In this document: positions 1-8,398 of the stretch, one piece after another
Layout of the letters: each line of letters starts with the position of its first letter
How positions within the stretch are numbered: the first letter of the stretch is position 1
Origin: Oscillospiraceae bacterium
Lineage (GTDB): Bacteria; Bacillota; Clostridia; Oscillospirales; Oscillospiraceae
Reading direction: 5' to 3'
Assembly (NCBI GenBank): GCA_017519975.1
Contig: JAFWRM010000036.1
Location: forward strand, 27,603-91,602
DNA: 64,000 nucleotides
Position numbers and translations under genes: made by a program
Notes under the pieces: generated by a model
Seen by the model: the letters and a program-made list of their open reading frames with translations, nothing else
Told to the model about the DNA's origin: nothing
The model's database searches: none

Positions 1-776
1 CGGCATATCTGGCCAGTCTGGCCATGCTGCCCCGGGCGGAGCGGGAGGCCCTGCTGTACGGCAGCTGGACCAGCTTCAGCGGCCAGGTGTTCGAGGAGTG
101 GCGGGATCTGCCCGAAAAGTACGCCGAGGGCACGGGCACCCACGTGATCGAGCCCTTCGATCCGCCCCAGGACTGGCGCTGCTGGCGGGGCTTCGATTTC
201 GGCTACAGCCGGCCCTACGCCGTGGGGTGGTTCCTGGCGGATCGGGAGGGGCGGCTGTATCTGGCAAAGGAGCTGTACGGCTGGGACGGCACGCCCAACG
301 GCGGGGCGCGGGAGGATCCGGTGACCATCGCCCGGCGCATCCGCCAGGAGGAGGACGCCGATCCGCTGCTGCGGGGCCGGCAGATCTTCGGCGTGGCCGA
401 TCCCAGCATTTTCGACGGCAGCCGGGGCGAGAGCATCGCGGACATGATGGCCCGGCCGCCGTACCGGGTGACCTTTTATCCGGGGCGCAACGCCCGCCTG
501 GCCGGGAAGATGCAGCTGCACTACCGGCTGGCGATGGACGGCGGCGGGCTGCCCATGCTGCAGGTGTTCCGCACCTGCCGGAACTTCATCCGCACGGTGC
601 CTGCGCTGACCTACGACCCGGTGCGGCCGGAGGACGTGGACACGTCGATGGAGGACCACATGTACGACATGTGCCGCTACGTGCTGATGGAGAGCCCCAT
701 CTCCCCGCCGGCTCCGGCGGAAAGGCGCGTGCGCTGGCCCGACCCGCTGAACAGGAATGAAGGAATGAAGAGATGA
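1..776 (+). CDS. Phage terminase large subunit, C-terminal part (5' end outside window)
   Basis: This is the end of the large terminase, the motor and nuclease that packages phage DNA into the procapsid. The frame is open from the first full codon at base 3, so the ATPase domain lies outside the window. The RNase H-like nuclease domain is visible: a first Asp in FDFGYSRPYAV about 65 residues in, a second in ADPSIFD, and the third in DHMYDMCRYVLM near the C-terminus. The block before it (YLASL, then ER, then LLYGSW) matches the usual link between the ATPase and nuclease halves. The portal gene follows after an intergenic stretch full of palindromes. The family call is from motif recognition; whether the prophage is active cannot be judged here. 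Confidence 0.88.
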   Translation, partial: AYLASLAMLPRAEREALLYGSWTSFSGQVFEEWRDLPEKYAEGTGTHVIEPFDPPQDWRCWRGFDFGYSRPYAVGWFLADREGRLYLAKELYGWDGTPNGGAREDPVTIARRIRQEEDADPLLRGRQIFGVADPSIFDGSRGESIADMMARPPYRVTFYPGRNARLAGKMQLHYRLAMDGGGLPMLQVFRTCRNFIRTVPALTYDPVRPEDVDTSMEDHMYDMCRYVLMESPISPPAPAERRVRWPDPLNRNEGMKR

Positions 777-913
777 TCGATGCCTGCGGGCAGTGAAAGG
801 CGTCCTGCTGGTGTTCCCCGGGGGCTCCGATCCTTCAGTCTCGTCCTCACAAGCTGCGGATCGTTCGCTTCCGCATAAATGCGAAAGCTCATTCCCTCCG
901 CGGCTCGTCCTAT

Positions 914-948
914 CCCCATGAAACGCACTGCGCTGGCGTTTCATGGGG
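914..948. repeat. Perfect 13-bp inverted repeat in the terminase-portal gap
   Basis: CCCCATGAAACGC at 914-926 pairs perfectly with GCGTTTCATGGGG at 936-948 around a 9-nt loop. No T-run follows, so it does not look like a terminator. It lies in the 269-base non-coding gap 777-1045, which otherwise holds only the palindrome at 968-988. No gene or clear promoter was seen in that gap. Confidence 0.6.
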
Positions 949-967
949 GCCCCGGGGGTTTGCGGCA

Positions 968-988
968 GCTCCCTTTCGCAAAGGGAGC
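968..988. repeat. Palindromic repeat (GCTCCCTTT hairpin), intergenic copy
   Basis: A 21-bp palindrome, GCTCCCTTT-CGC-AAAGGGAGC. The same core occurs at 6498-6518 and 8448-8468 and, in variant form, at 27526-27573. This copy lies about 60 bases before the portal start. Confidence 0.75.
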
Positions 989-1045
989 CATTAATGAGGG
1001 GAGCGGAACAGGGAAGAAAACTCGTGGCGCATGAAAGGAGAAATG

Positions 1046-2755
1046 ATGGAAGTTACCGAACGAAAGCCCATAGGCACCGAGCAGGTGCGGCAGTGGCAGC
1101 GGGAGTTCGAGCGCTGCCGGGCGGGCAAGCGGAAGCTGGAGCAGCGGATCATCGACGCCGAGCAGGCCTGGAAGCTGCGCCACTGGGAGCAGATCCGGCC
1201 CCGGGACGGCGGCGCGCCGGAGCCGGCCTCCGGCTGGCTGGTGAACGTGATCCTCAGCAAGCACAGCGACGCGTGCGACAGCTACCCCCGTCCGGTGTGC
1301 CTGCCGCGGGAGGAGGGGGACGGGCCGGAGGCGGAGATGCTGACGGACATCCTGCCCGTGATCCTGCAGCAGAACCGCTTTGACCAGGTGTGGAGCGACG
1401 TGTGGTGGTACAAGCTCAAGGGCGGCACCGGGGTATACGGCGTGTTCTGGGATCCTTCCCGGCACGACGGTCTGGGGGACGTGGCCATACGGAAGATCGA
1501 CCTGCTGAATCTGTTCTGGGAGCCGGGCGTGGCGGACATTCAGGACAGCCGCTGGGTCTTCCACGCGGAGCTCGCGGATACTGGGGCGCTGGAACGGCGC
1601 TGGCCCCATCTGGCGGGGCGGCTGCCCTCCGGCCGCGGTCTGCTGAGCCGCTACCGTACGGAGGAGACCTCCGACGCCGGGGACAAAACGCTGGTGACGG
1701 ACGTTTACTACAAAAAGCGGCAGGACGGACGCACGGTGCTGCACTACGCCAAGTACGCCGGGGAAGAGCTGCTGTTCGCCACGGAAAATGAGACGGAACC
1801 CGTGACGGCGCCGTTCACGGATCCGGCCACGGGGACGGTCGGCCTGCGGGAGGTGCGCCGCCCGTACGCGGAGACGGGCCTGTACGCCCATGGGCGCTAC
1901 CCCTTCGTGTTCGACGCGCTGTTTCCGGAGGAGGGCTACCCCAACTGCGGCTTCGGCTACGTGGACCTGTGCCGCGACCCGCAGAAGTACATCGACCTGA
2001 TGGACAGCGCGCTGCTGCAGAACATGCTGGCCAATGTGACGCCCCGCTGGTTCGTGCGTTCCGACGGCGGCCTGAACGAGGCCGAGTACGCCGACCTGAC
2101 CAAGCCCTTTGTGCACCTGTCCGGCCGGCTGGATAACGACAGCATCCGCCCCATCGACACGACGGGCCTCAGCTCCGTGTACGTGAGCCTGAAGCAGCTG
2201 AAGATCGAGGAGCTCAAGCAGGTGTCCGGCAACCGGGACGTAAACAACGGGGGCGTGGGTGCGGGAGTCACGGCGGCCTCCGCCATCGCCGCCCTGCAGG
2301 AGGCAGGCGGCGGCATCAGCCGCGACATGATCGCCGCCTCCTACCGCGCCTTCCGCCAGGTGGTGGAGCTGTGCATCGAGCTGATCCGTGAGTTTTACGA
2401 TACGCCCCGCCAGTTCCGCATCCGCGGGGCGGGGGCGGCCCGGTTCGTCACCTACGATAACGCGGGGCTGCGGCCGCGCAGCCGGGGCGGCCTGCTGGGC
2501 GTGGACCTGGGCTGCCGCGTGCCCGTGTTCGACATCGAGGTGGAGGTGGAGCGGGATACGCCCTTCGCCACCGCCGTGAACAACGAGCTGGCCATGCAGA
2601 TGTTCCGGCTGGGGGCCTTCCGGCCGGAAAACGCCGCCCAGACCCTGCTGCTGCTGGACATGATGGACTTCCGGGGCAAGCAGCAGATGAGGGAGAAGCT
2701 GATGGGTATGGCAATGGAAATGAATGCTGAAAACGTAAGAATGAATAACGGATAA
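1046..2755 (+). CDS. Phage portal protein
   Basis: A 569-residue protein assigned as the portal, the ring at the capsid vertex through which DNA enters and leaves. It follows the large terminase, as in most tailed phages. The N-terminal third is charged and helical. The middle holds WWYKLKGGTGVYGVFWDP and an LLNLFWEPG block like those in portals from clostridial podovirus-type phages. An amphipathic helical stretch (LKQLKIEELKQVSGNRDVNNG, about residues 385-400) precedes a Gly-Ala rich segment. I chose the ATG at 1046 because AGGAG lies 5 bases before it; in-frame ATGs at 1031 and 1043 are badly spaced. It could be a portal of an unusual subfamily, but the neighbours support the call. Confidence 0.8.
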   Translation: MEVTERKPIGTEQVRQWQREFERCRAGKRKLEQRIIDAEQAWKLRHWEQIRPRDGGAPEPASGWLVNVILSKHSDACDSYPRPVCLPREEGDGPEAEMLTDILPVILQQNRFDQVWSDVWWYKLKGGTGVYGVFWDPSRHDGLGDVAIRKIDLLNLFWEPGVADIQDSRWVFHAELADTGALERRWPHLAGRLPSGRGLLSRYRTEETSDAGDKTLVTDVYYKKRQDGRTVLHYAKYAGEELLFATENETEPVTAPFTDPATGTVGLREVRRPYAETGLYAHGRYPFVFDALFPEEGYPNCGFGYVDLCRDPQKYIDLMDSALLQNMLANVTPRWFVRSDGGLNEAEYADLTKPFVHLSGRLDNDSIRPIDTTGLSSVYVSLKQLKIEELKQVSGNRDVNNGGVGAGVTAASAIAALQEAGGGISRDMIAASYRAFRQVVELCIELIREFYDTPRQFRIRGAGAARFVTYDNAGLRPRSRGGLLGVDLGCRVPVFDIEVEVERDTPFATAVNNELAMQMFRLGAFRPENAAQTLLLLDMMDFRGKQQMREKLMGMAMEMNAENVRMNNG

Positions 2756-2919
2756 ATGAGAAAAAGCGGCGCGGGGATGGCGGAAAGATGGCGGTTTTTT
2801 GGACGCCCGCAACTTGACGGATCCGAGGTATTCTGACGGTGGGAATTCCCTTTCCGGCCGGACGGCGATGAGCTCCGCCGCCGGCACACAGCCATGTGAC
2901 AGTGAAAGGAGACGCGAAC

Positions 2920-3375
2920 ATGTCGGATTGCGCATACGGAAGCGAACTGGTATTCTGCCCGTTTTTTCACCGGGCGACGAAGCAGACGCTGGTCTGCGAA
3001 GGGCCGGGGGTAAACAGCACGGTCACCCTGAGATTCCCCTCGGCGGAGGAGAAGCTGTGCCACAAGCGGAGCTACTGCGACGGGTGGACGTATCGGAAGT
3101 GCCCGTTCTACCGCGGCGCCGCGATGAAATATGGAGATCCCGAAACGTGGGAAGGAGGAACGGAAGATGACGATCGGAGAAGCCATGGCACTGGTGGACC
3201 GGCTGACGGCCAACCAGATCAGCGGGGCGGACAAGCTGGCCTGGCTCAGCGGGCTGGACGCCAGCCTGTACCTGAGCGTGTGGAAAACGCACCGGATGCC
3301 GGAGGACGGGGGCTTCGCCGGGTACGGGCCGGAGACCCCGCCGGACACCGGGCTGCTGGCCCCGCCGCCCTTTGA
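2920..3375 (+). CDS. Small Cys-rich (zinc-binding?) phage protein; 3' end uncertain
   Basis: The ATG at 2920 has AAAGGAG about ten bases upstream. The first roughly 75 codons read as a compact Cys/His-rich protein: CPFFH at about residue 13, a Cys at 26, and two close Cys pairs in KLCHKRSYC and YRKCPFYR. This suggests a bound metal ion. The frame stays open to 3375, but everything after about 3145 overlaps the next gene, which has a strong Shine-Dalgarno site at 3152-3158. The tail is low-complexity Gly/Arg/Asp sequence typical of an out-of-frame reading. Either the stop was lost or the two genes really overlap by about 200 bases. No function is assigned. Confidence 0.5.
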   Translation: MSDCAYGSELVFCPFFHRATKQTLVCEGPGVNSTVTLRFPSAEEKLCHKRSYCDGWTYRKCPFYRGAAMKYGDPETWEGGTEDDDRRSHGTGGPADGQPDQRGGQAGLAQRAGRQPVPERVENAPDAGGRGLRRVRAGDPAGHRAAGPAAL

Positions 3376-3538
3376 CGAGATCTACCGCTGGTACCTGGAG
3401 ATGCAGATCCACGGCGCCAACGGGGAGACGGCGCGGTACAACGCCGCGGCCGAAAAATACAACGCGGCCCTGATCGCGTACATGGACTGGGTGAACCGCC
3501 GGTACGCGCCGCTGGGCACGCGCATGAAATGGTGGTGA
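3167..3538 (+). CDS. Hypothetical phage virion-module protein, 123 aa
   Basis: A 123-residue protein between the portal region and the beta-rich protein at 3543. I place the start at the ATG at 3167 because AAGGAGG lies just upstream; an earlier in-frame ATG at 3131 has no such site. The N-terminus (TIGEAMALVDRLTANQI) and the pattern around WLSGLDASLYLSVW resemble small adaptor-like proteins of clostridial phages. The C-terminus (AALIAYMDWVNRRY) is helical. It may be a head-completion or connector protein, but this rests on position alone. It ends four bases before the next start, so the two are probably co-translated. Confidence 0.6.
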   Translation: MTIGEAMALVDRLTANQISGADKLAWLSGLDASLYLSVWKTHRMPEDGGFAGYGPETPPDTGLLAPPPFDEIYRWYLEMQIHGANGETARYNAAAEKYNAALIAYMDWVNRRYAPLGTRMKWW

Positions 3539-3542
3539 GAGC

Positions 3543-5318
3543 ATGTTTTACCCGAAAGTGCAGGGGCCGGCCACCTTCCGGCGCACGCGCACGGCCTTCG
3601 GCGGCTACCGCCATGAGCTGACCGCGGCGGAGGGCGACTGGTACGACGAAGAGAACATGACCGACCGGGACTGGCCGGCCGCCGCGGCCCGCGGGCCGCG
3701 GTACGCGGGGCCGGACCTCGGCAGCGCCGACGGCATCTGCGCGGGGGACGCCCTTTACTGGACAGACGCGGAGGGCCGCCTGATCCGGAACGGGCAGCCC
3801 ACCGGCCTGACGCTGACGCCCGGTACGGCCAGGCAGTTCGTGTTCATGGGGGCGCATCTGGTGATCTTTCCGGATAAGAAGTATCTGAACACGGCGGATC
3901 CGGCGGACTTCGGAAGTCTGGAAGCCGCCGCCGAGGCGGAGAGTCCCGTAGTGACCCTGTGCCGGTCCGACGGTTCGCCCCTGGAGCCGTCCGCCGCCGG
4001 GGAGACGCCGCCCGCGGATCCGGGCGACGGGGATCTGTGGGTGGATACCGGGGCGGAGACGGGAGGCCTGAAGCGGTACGACGCCGCTTCCGGCCTCTGG
4101 GCCGCGGCGCCTGAACCCCTGGTCCGGCTCAGCGCGCCTGGCGTCGGGGCCGGCCTCAAAGCGGGGGATGGGGTGACGGTGTCCGGCCTTCACGCCCCCG
4201 AGGGCTCGCCCGCCCAGGCCCGGGCGGAGGCGCTGAACGGCGTGCACGTGCTGACAGGCGCGGAAGCGGACAGCGTGACCTTTCCGGGACTCCTTCCCGC
4301 CGGCTTCACCGCCGCCGGAACGGTGCGTCTGGAGCGCCGGTGCCCGGACATGGACTACGTGTGCCAGTGCGGCAACCGGCTGTGGGGGTGCTTCCACGGG
4401 GTGGACGCCGAGGGGCGGACGGTGAACCAGCTGTACGCCTGCCGCCTGGGGGACTTTACCAACTGGCAGACCTACGAGGGCCTTTCCACGGATGCCTGGG
4501 CCGCCGCCTGCGGCACGCCCGGGCCGTGGACGGGCTGCGCGGCCTACGACGGCTGCCCGACCTTTTTCAAGCAGGACGCGGTGCACCGGATCTACGTCAG
4601 CCCCAATGGAGCCCATCAGGTGGCGTCCGCCGCCGTCCGGGGCGTGCGGCGGGGCTGCTGGCGCAGCCTGGCCGTGTGCGGAGAGGTGCTGTACTACGTG
4701 GCCCGGGAGGGCGTGATGGCCTACACCGGCGCCATGCCCGTGAGAGTGTCCGACGCCCTGGGGGAGGCCGACCTGACCGACGCCTGCGCCGGCGTGCTGG
4801 GGGACCGGTACTATCTCACCGCGGGGGACGGCACAGGGGTGCGGCCGACCTTCGTCTACCACCCCGCCCGCCGGCTGTGGCACCGCCACAGCCCCAACGG
4901 CGCCGTATGCTGGGCCCAGAAGGACGGAGTGTTGTACTGGCAGACCGCGGAGGGGCGCCTGGGCCTGAGCGGGCCTTCGGAACTGGTCGCCGCGGTGCCG
5001 GAAAGCTACGTTCCCTGGTACTGCGAAACGGGGATGATCGGGTTCGAACAGCCGGAGCAGAAGGTGCTGTCCCGCTTTCTGCTGCGCCTGTACCTCGGGC
5101 CCGGCGCCCGCTGCGAGCTGCTGATCCGGTACGACGACGGCGACTGGGTCAGCCGCGGCATCGTGGAGCGGGAGGGCGTGCACAGCGTCCTTGCGGCTGT
5201 GCTGCCGCGGCGGTGCGACCACTGCCGGCTGCGCCTGCAGGGGCAGGGGGAGATGCGGCTGTATTCCCTGAGCTGCGTGCTGGAGGAAGGGAGCGATAAC
5301 TCATGGTATTTCATGTGA
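3543..5318 (+). CDS. Phage virion protein, probable beta-propeller (neck/tail-like)
   Basis: A 591-residue protein beginning MFYPKVQGP with an FGGYRHELTAAEG block, then EENMTDRDWP. This start is familiar from large hypothetical proteins in the head modules of clostridial phages. The rest is Gly/Trp/Tyr-rich and beta-strand-rich with recurring blade-like motifs (ALYWTDAEGRL, RLWGCFHGVDAEGRT, VLYYVAREGVMAYTG, VLYWQTAEGRLGLSG), which suggests a propeller fold. Such proteins are likely to sit at the neck or tail, but no function has been shown that I can cite. The gene overlaps the next small gene by 16 bases. Confidence 0.65.
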   Translation: MFYPKVQGPATFRRTRTAFGGYRHELTAAEGDWYDEENMTDRDWPAAAARGPRYAGPDLGSADGICAGDALYWTDAEGRLIRNGQPTGLTLTPGTARQFVFMGAHLVIFPDKKYLNTADPADFGSLEAAAEAESPVVTLCRSDGSPLEPSAAGETPPADPGDGDLWVDTGAETGGLKRYDAASGLWAAAPEPLVRLSAPGVGAGLKAGDGVTVSGLHAPEGSPAQARAEALNGVHVLTGAEADSVTFPGLLPAGFTAAGTVRLERRCPDMDYVCQCGNRLWGCFHGVDAEGRTVNQLYACRLGDFTNWQTYEGLSTDAWAAACGTPGPWTGCAAYDGCPTFFKQDAVHRIYVSPNGAHQVASAAVRGVRRGCWRSLAVCGEVLYYVAREGVMAYTGAMPVRVSDALGEADLTDACAGVLGDRYYLTAGDGTGVRPTFVYHPARRLWHRHSPNGAVCWAQKDGVLYWQTAEGRLGLSGPSELVAAVPESYVPWYCETGMIGFEQPEQKVLSRFLLRLYLGPGARCELLIRYDDGDWVSRGIVEREGVHSVLAAVLPRRCDHCRLRLQGQGEMRLYSLSCVLEEGSDNSWYFM

Positions 5319-5470
5319 CCCCGCCGCCGGAGCCCTCCGGACCGGAAACGGCCCGGCTGACCGAATGGCTGTACCGGCTGGCGGAATATCTGAACGTGTA
5401 CATGAACAGCGGAGAAGCGGCGGCCGGCCCCTCCCGGGGGGACGGCGCCACGGATGGGAAAGGAGAATGA
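5303..5470 (+). CDS. Small phage protein, 55 aa
   Basis: A short reading frame starting at ATG 5303, with AAGGGAG about ten bases upstream inside the end of the preceding gene, and ending at TGA 5470, one base before the next ATG. It encodes MVFHVTPPPEPSG, then a helical TEWLYRLAEYLNVYMN segment, then a Gly/Asp-rich tail. The tight packing (16-base overlap on one side, one-base gap on the other) and the good ribosome site argue that it is real. Small proteins with a similar PP motif followed by an LYRLAEQLN-like helix occur at this position in related phage modules (from memory). Its function is unknown. Confidence 0.65.
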   Translation: MVFHVTPPPEPSGPETARLTEWLYRLAEYLNVYMNSGEAAAGPSRGDGATDGKGE

Positions 5471-5471
5471 A

Positions 5472-6323
5472 ATGGCAAACGCGATCACGGCGGCAAAGCC
5501 CTTCGAGGAGAGCGAGGAGGCCCGCCGCTGGCGGGAGAAGCTGGAGCGTACGGCGGAGCAGCGGCCGGGCGGGTATTCCGGCGCCTACGCCGAACGCCTG
5601 GCGGAAATGTACGACCGGCTGAACAGCCGACAGCCCTTCCGGTACGATCCGGCGCGGGACGGGCTTTATCTTTCGGCGCGGGAACAGGCCGCGCGTCTCG
5701 GTCAGCGCGCCATGCGGGATACGATGGGGCAGGCGGCCGCCCTGACCGGAGGGTACGGCAGCACCTACGCCCAGGCGGCGGGCCAACAGGCCTACGACAA
5801 TTATCTGCTGCGGCTCAACGAGCAGGTGCCGGAGCTGGCCCGCCTGGCGCGCCAGAGCTACGACGCGGATACGGATGCGCTGTACCGCCAGTATGAGGCC
5901 GCCCGGGCGGCGGACGAAACCGACTACGCCCGTGCCAGGGACGCCCTGGCGGACTGGCGGGGCGACCTGCAGCTGTACGAATCGATGTATTCAAGTCAGC
6001 GGGACAGGGAGAAGGATTTGTACGACGCCGCGCTGGAGCAGGCGCGCTGGCAGGCGGACTTCGACGAAAACCAGCGGCAGTTCGACCTCACCTACGGGCT
6101 GAACGCCGCGAAGGCGGCGTCCGCCGGGCGCTCCTCCGGATCCCGTTCCGGCGGGGGAACGAAGGCGAAGACCTACGACGGCCTGACGGACGATCAGCTG
6201 CGGGGCCGCCTGCAGGCGCTGCTGGACCGGCTGCCCGCCGCCCAGGTGGCCCGGGTGCTGAAGCAGGGGGCCTCCGGTTTGACGAAGTCCCAGGCGGCCA
6301 GAGCCCTGCAGCTGCTACGGTAA
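5472..6323 (+). CDS. Phage coiled-coil virion protein
   Basis: A 283-residue, very charged, mostly helical protein. The ATG at 5472 follows AAAGGAG with good spacing; an in-frame ATG at 5454 lies before that site. Around residues 90-115 it carries GGYGSTYAQAAGQQAYDNY followed by LNEQVPELARLARQSYDAD, a block found in large internal or connector-like proteins of clostridial phages. A long coiled coil with heptad-like Ala/Leu and many Arg/Asp/Glu follows, then a Ser/Gly linker and a small helical C-terminal domain (LTDDQLRGRLQALLDRL). It probably belongs to the virion or the assembly machinery. The stop overlaps the start of a 13-bp inverted repeat. Confidence 0.65.
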   Translation: MANAITAAKPFEESEEARRWREKLERTAEQRPGGYSGAYAERLAEMYDRLNSRQPFRYDPARDGLYLSAREQAARLGQRAMRDTMGQAAALTGGYGSTYAQAAGQQAYDNYLLRLNEQVPELARLARQSYDADTDALYRQYEAARAADETDYARARDALADWRGDLQLYESMYSSQRDREKDLYDAALEQARWQADFDENQRQFDLTYGLNAAKAASAGRSSGSRSGGGTKAKTYDGLTDDQLRGRLQALLDRLPAAQVARVLKQGASGLTKSQAARALQLLR

Positions 6324-6350
6324 TTTACCGTAATATTATTATGGTAAATT
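6322..6350. repeat. AATTTACC...GGTAAATT inverted repeat
   Basis: AATTTACCGTAAT at 6322-6334 pairs with ATTATGGTAAATT at 6338-6350 over a 3-base loop, with a single G-T pair. It overlaps the stop codon of the coiled-coil gene. The same TTTACC/GGTAAA half-sites recur at 8956-8977 and 9038-9050. It could be an RNA hairpin or a protein site; no long T-run follows. Confidence 0.5.
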
Positions 6351-6433
6351 CAGAAAACGGGAAAAACGGGGACTGCTGAAGGCAGTCCCGCGCCCGTTAC
6401 AATGGTGACATCCGCAGGAAAGGAGAAAAAGCC

Positions 6434-6994
6434 ATGGAAAACGATAACGTGACGACGGCGGAAGCCGAGCGATCCTTCCGTCAGGCAGAGCCTGACAGCT
6501 CCCTTTCGCAAAGGGAGCCCATGGAGGAAACGCAGACGACGGAGGGAACGGACCTGCCTCAGCGGGAAGATCCTATCCCTGAAGGGGAGGGAGGCACGGA
6601 GGCAGCCGTGACGGATGAGGAGCCTGCCTCCCCGACGGAGCCGGACGTTTCCGCGCAGACGGAGGAATTGCGGCGGTTTTATCCCGGCTTCGACGAGAAA
6701 ACGGACGGCGCGGACCCCGCCTTCCGCGCCATGGTGGCCGCCGGAGTGCCCATGCGCCGCGCCTACGAGGCCCTGCACCTGGAGGACCTGATCTCCGGAG
6801 CGATGGCCTACGCTTCCCGCCGGACGCTGGAGCGGCTGGCGGGGGCGGCCCTGGCGGGGCAGCAGCGCCCGGAGGAAAACGGCCTGCGCACGGGTCAGCC
6901 CGCCGCCCCGGTCTTCGACCCCAGGACCATGACGAAGGAGCAGGCGAAGGAACTGCGAGACCGCGTCTTCCGCGGAGAGAAAGTATATCTGTAA
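6434..6994 (+). CDS. Putative phage scaffold protein
   Basis: A 186-residue acidic protein just upstream of the major capsid gene, where the internal scaffold gene usually lies. The first 75 residues are low-complexity and rich in Glu, Thr and Pro. Residues 75-186 are helical, with RRFYPGFDEK, a region like those in scaffolds of N4-gp56-type capsid modules, and a short basic C-terminal stretch (MTKEQAKELRDRVFRG) of the kind that contacts the capsid. AGGAG lies upstream of the ATG. Residues 21-29 (DSSLSQREP) are encoded by a palindromic repeat shared in frame with the gene at 8399, so part of the N-terminus derives from a repeat. The scaffold role is inferred from position and composition. Confidence 0.6.
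   Translation: MENDNVTTAEAERSFRQAEPDSSLSQREPMEETQTTEGTDLPQREDPIPEGEGGTEAAVTDEEPASPTEPDVSAQTEELRRFYPGFDEKTDGADPAFRAMVAAGVPMRRAYEALHLEDLISGAMAYASRRTLERLAGAALAGQQRPEENGLRTGQPAAPVFDPRTMTKEQAKELRDRVFRGEKVYL
6471..6519. repeat. Two-hairpin palindromic element inside the scaffold gene
   Basis: The order is GATCCTTCC, then hairpin GTCAGGC-aga-GCCTGAC, then hairpin GCTCCCTTT-cgc-AAAGGGAGC. It is read through in frame by the scaffold gene. The copy at 27526-27573 has the same order, and 8528-8580 has the reverse order. The 30 bases at 6497-6526 are identical to 8447-8476. Confidence 0.75.
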
Positions 6995-7097
6995 AGACAA
7001 AAGCGGCGGAAGAGACGCACGCCTTATCCGGGAAAAGTGAGTTGGGGGAGAAAACCGGATTTCTCCCGGAAACGAGCGAAAAGAAAGGAGATAAAGC

Positions 7098-8381
7098 ATG
7101 AGCAACGAAAGCACTTTCAACGCGGCGGGCACCAACGTGACCGCCTCCGCCGGATACGTCAACGCCTACACGGGCGCACCGGTGGATCCGAATCCCGAAG
7201 GCATCGGGATGAGCGACGCCATGAAGACCTATTACGACACGGAGCTGCTGCAGAACGCCCGCTCCAAGCTGGTGTTCAGCCAGCTGGGCAAGCGGCAGGC
7301 ACTGCCGCGGAACCACGGCGCCACGGTGGAGATGCGCAAGTTCAACACCTTCGCGCCGGCCGCCCAGCCCCTGCAGGAGGGCGTGATCCCTCCCGGCAAG
7401 CAGTTCGGCATGACGGCCGTCACCGCCGCCGTCAGCCAGTACGGCGACTATACCACCGTCAGCGACGTGCTGGAGACCCACGCCGTGGATCCCATCATCC
7501 TGGGGGCCGCGGAGGAGATGGGGGCCGCCGCGGGCGAGACGGCAGACCTGCTGTGCCGCAACGAGCTGCTGAGCGGCACCAACGTCATCTACGCTCCCTG
7601 CCCCAACGGGGACGGGACCTATGAGCCGGTGGAGACCCGCGGCGGTCTGAACGGCAGCTGCACCATCACGCCGGACGTGGTGAACCAGGCCGTGACCATG
7701 CTGAAAAAGCAGAAGGCCCCCACGCTGGAGGGCAACTGCTACGCCGTGGTCATCCACCCCTCCGTGGCGTACGACCTGCGCAAGAGCGAGGAGTGGATCG
7801 ACGTGCACAAGTACGCAAGCCCTGAGGAGATCTACAACGGCGAGATCGGCAAGCTGCACGGCTGCCGCTTCATCGAAACGACCAACGCCCCCGTGCTGCG
7901 GGGCGAGGATCTGGCCTCCGACCGCCGCACGCTGACGGTCAGCGCCAACGCCGCCGCCGGGACCTCCACGCTGGGGATCACCGGCGGTACGGTGGAGGCG
8001 GGCAGCCTGGCGGGACGAAGGGTGTACATCGCCGGCGTCAGCTACACCGTCACGGGCAATACGGGCGACAGTATCACCATCGAGCCCGCCGCGGAGACCG
8101 CGGTCCCGGGAGGCACGGTGATCCTGCCCGGTGAGGGCGGGGGCGACGGCGGCGCCGTGTACGCCACCCTGTTCTTCGGGAAGGACGCCTTCTGCGTGGT
8201 GGATCCCGCCGGCATGGGCATGGAGATGATCATCAAGCCCCGCGGAGAGGTGGGCGGCCCGCTGGAGCAGTTCTCCACCGTGGGCTACAAGTTCGAAACG
8301 GCCACCGCCATCCTGTATCAGGAGCGGATGGTGCGTGTGGAGTCCGGCAGCGCCTACAGCGCCGTGGACGAGGCCAACTGA
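7098..8381 (+). CDS. N4-gp56 family phage major capsid protein
   Basis: A 427-residue protein of the N4-gp56 capsid family, which forms the phage head shell. The N-terminal arm is followed by GMSDAMKTYYDTELLQNARSK, then LPRNHGATVEMRKFNTF and the family-typical run through QYGDYTTVSDVLETH. A middle block contains NCYAVVIHPSVAYDLR and the IGKLHGCRFIETTNAP segment. About residues 275-355 form a Gly/Thr/Val-rich Ig-like insertion not shared by all members, after which the conserved shell fold resumes (YATLFFGKDAFCVVDP, then GGPLEQFSTVGYKFETATAIL). AAAGGAG precedes the ATG. The scaffold gene lies upstream and the small gene at 8399 downstream. Confidence 0.9.
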   Translation: MSNESTFNAAGTNVTASAGYVNAYTGAPVDPNPEGIGMSDAMKTYYDTELLQNARSKLVFSQLGKRQALPRNHGATVEMRKFNTFAPAAQPLQEGVIPPGKQFGMTAVTAAVSQYGDYTTVSDVLETHAVDPIILGAAEEMGAAAGETADLLCRNELLSGTNVIYAPCPNGDGTYEPVETRGGLNGSCTITPDVVNQAVTMLKKQKAPTLEGNCYAVVIHPSVAYDLRKSEEWIDVHKYASPEEIYNGEIGKLHGCRFIETTNAPVLRGEDLASDRRTLTVSANAAAGTSTLGITGGTVEAGSLAGRRVYIAGVSYTVTGNTGDSITIEPAAETAVPGGTVILPGEGGGDGGAVYATLFFGKDAFCVVDPAGMGMEMIIKPRGEVGGPLEQFSTVGYKFETATAILYQERMVRVESGSAYSAVDEAN

Positions 8382-8398
8382 AGAAAGGAGCGTGCATC

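Noticed and set aside
941..2935. Long minus-strand frame opposite the portal gene
   Set aside because: His/Gln/Arg-rich composition typical of antisense to GC-rich coding DNA; the + strand gene has a family match.
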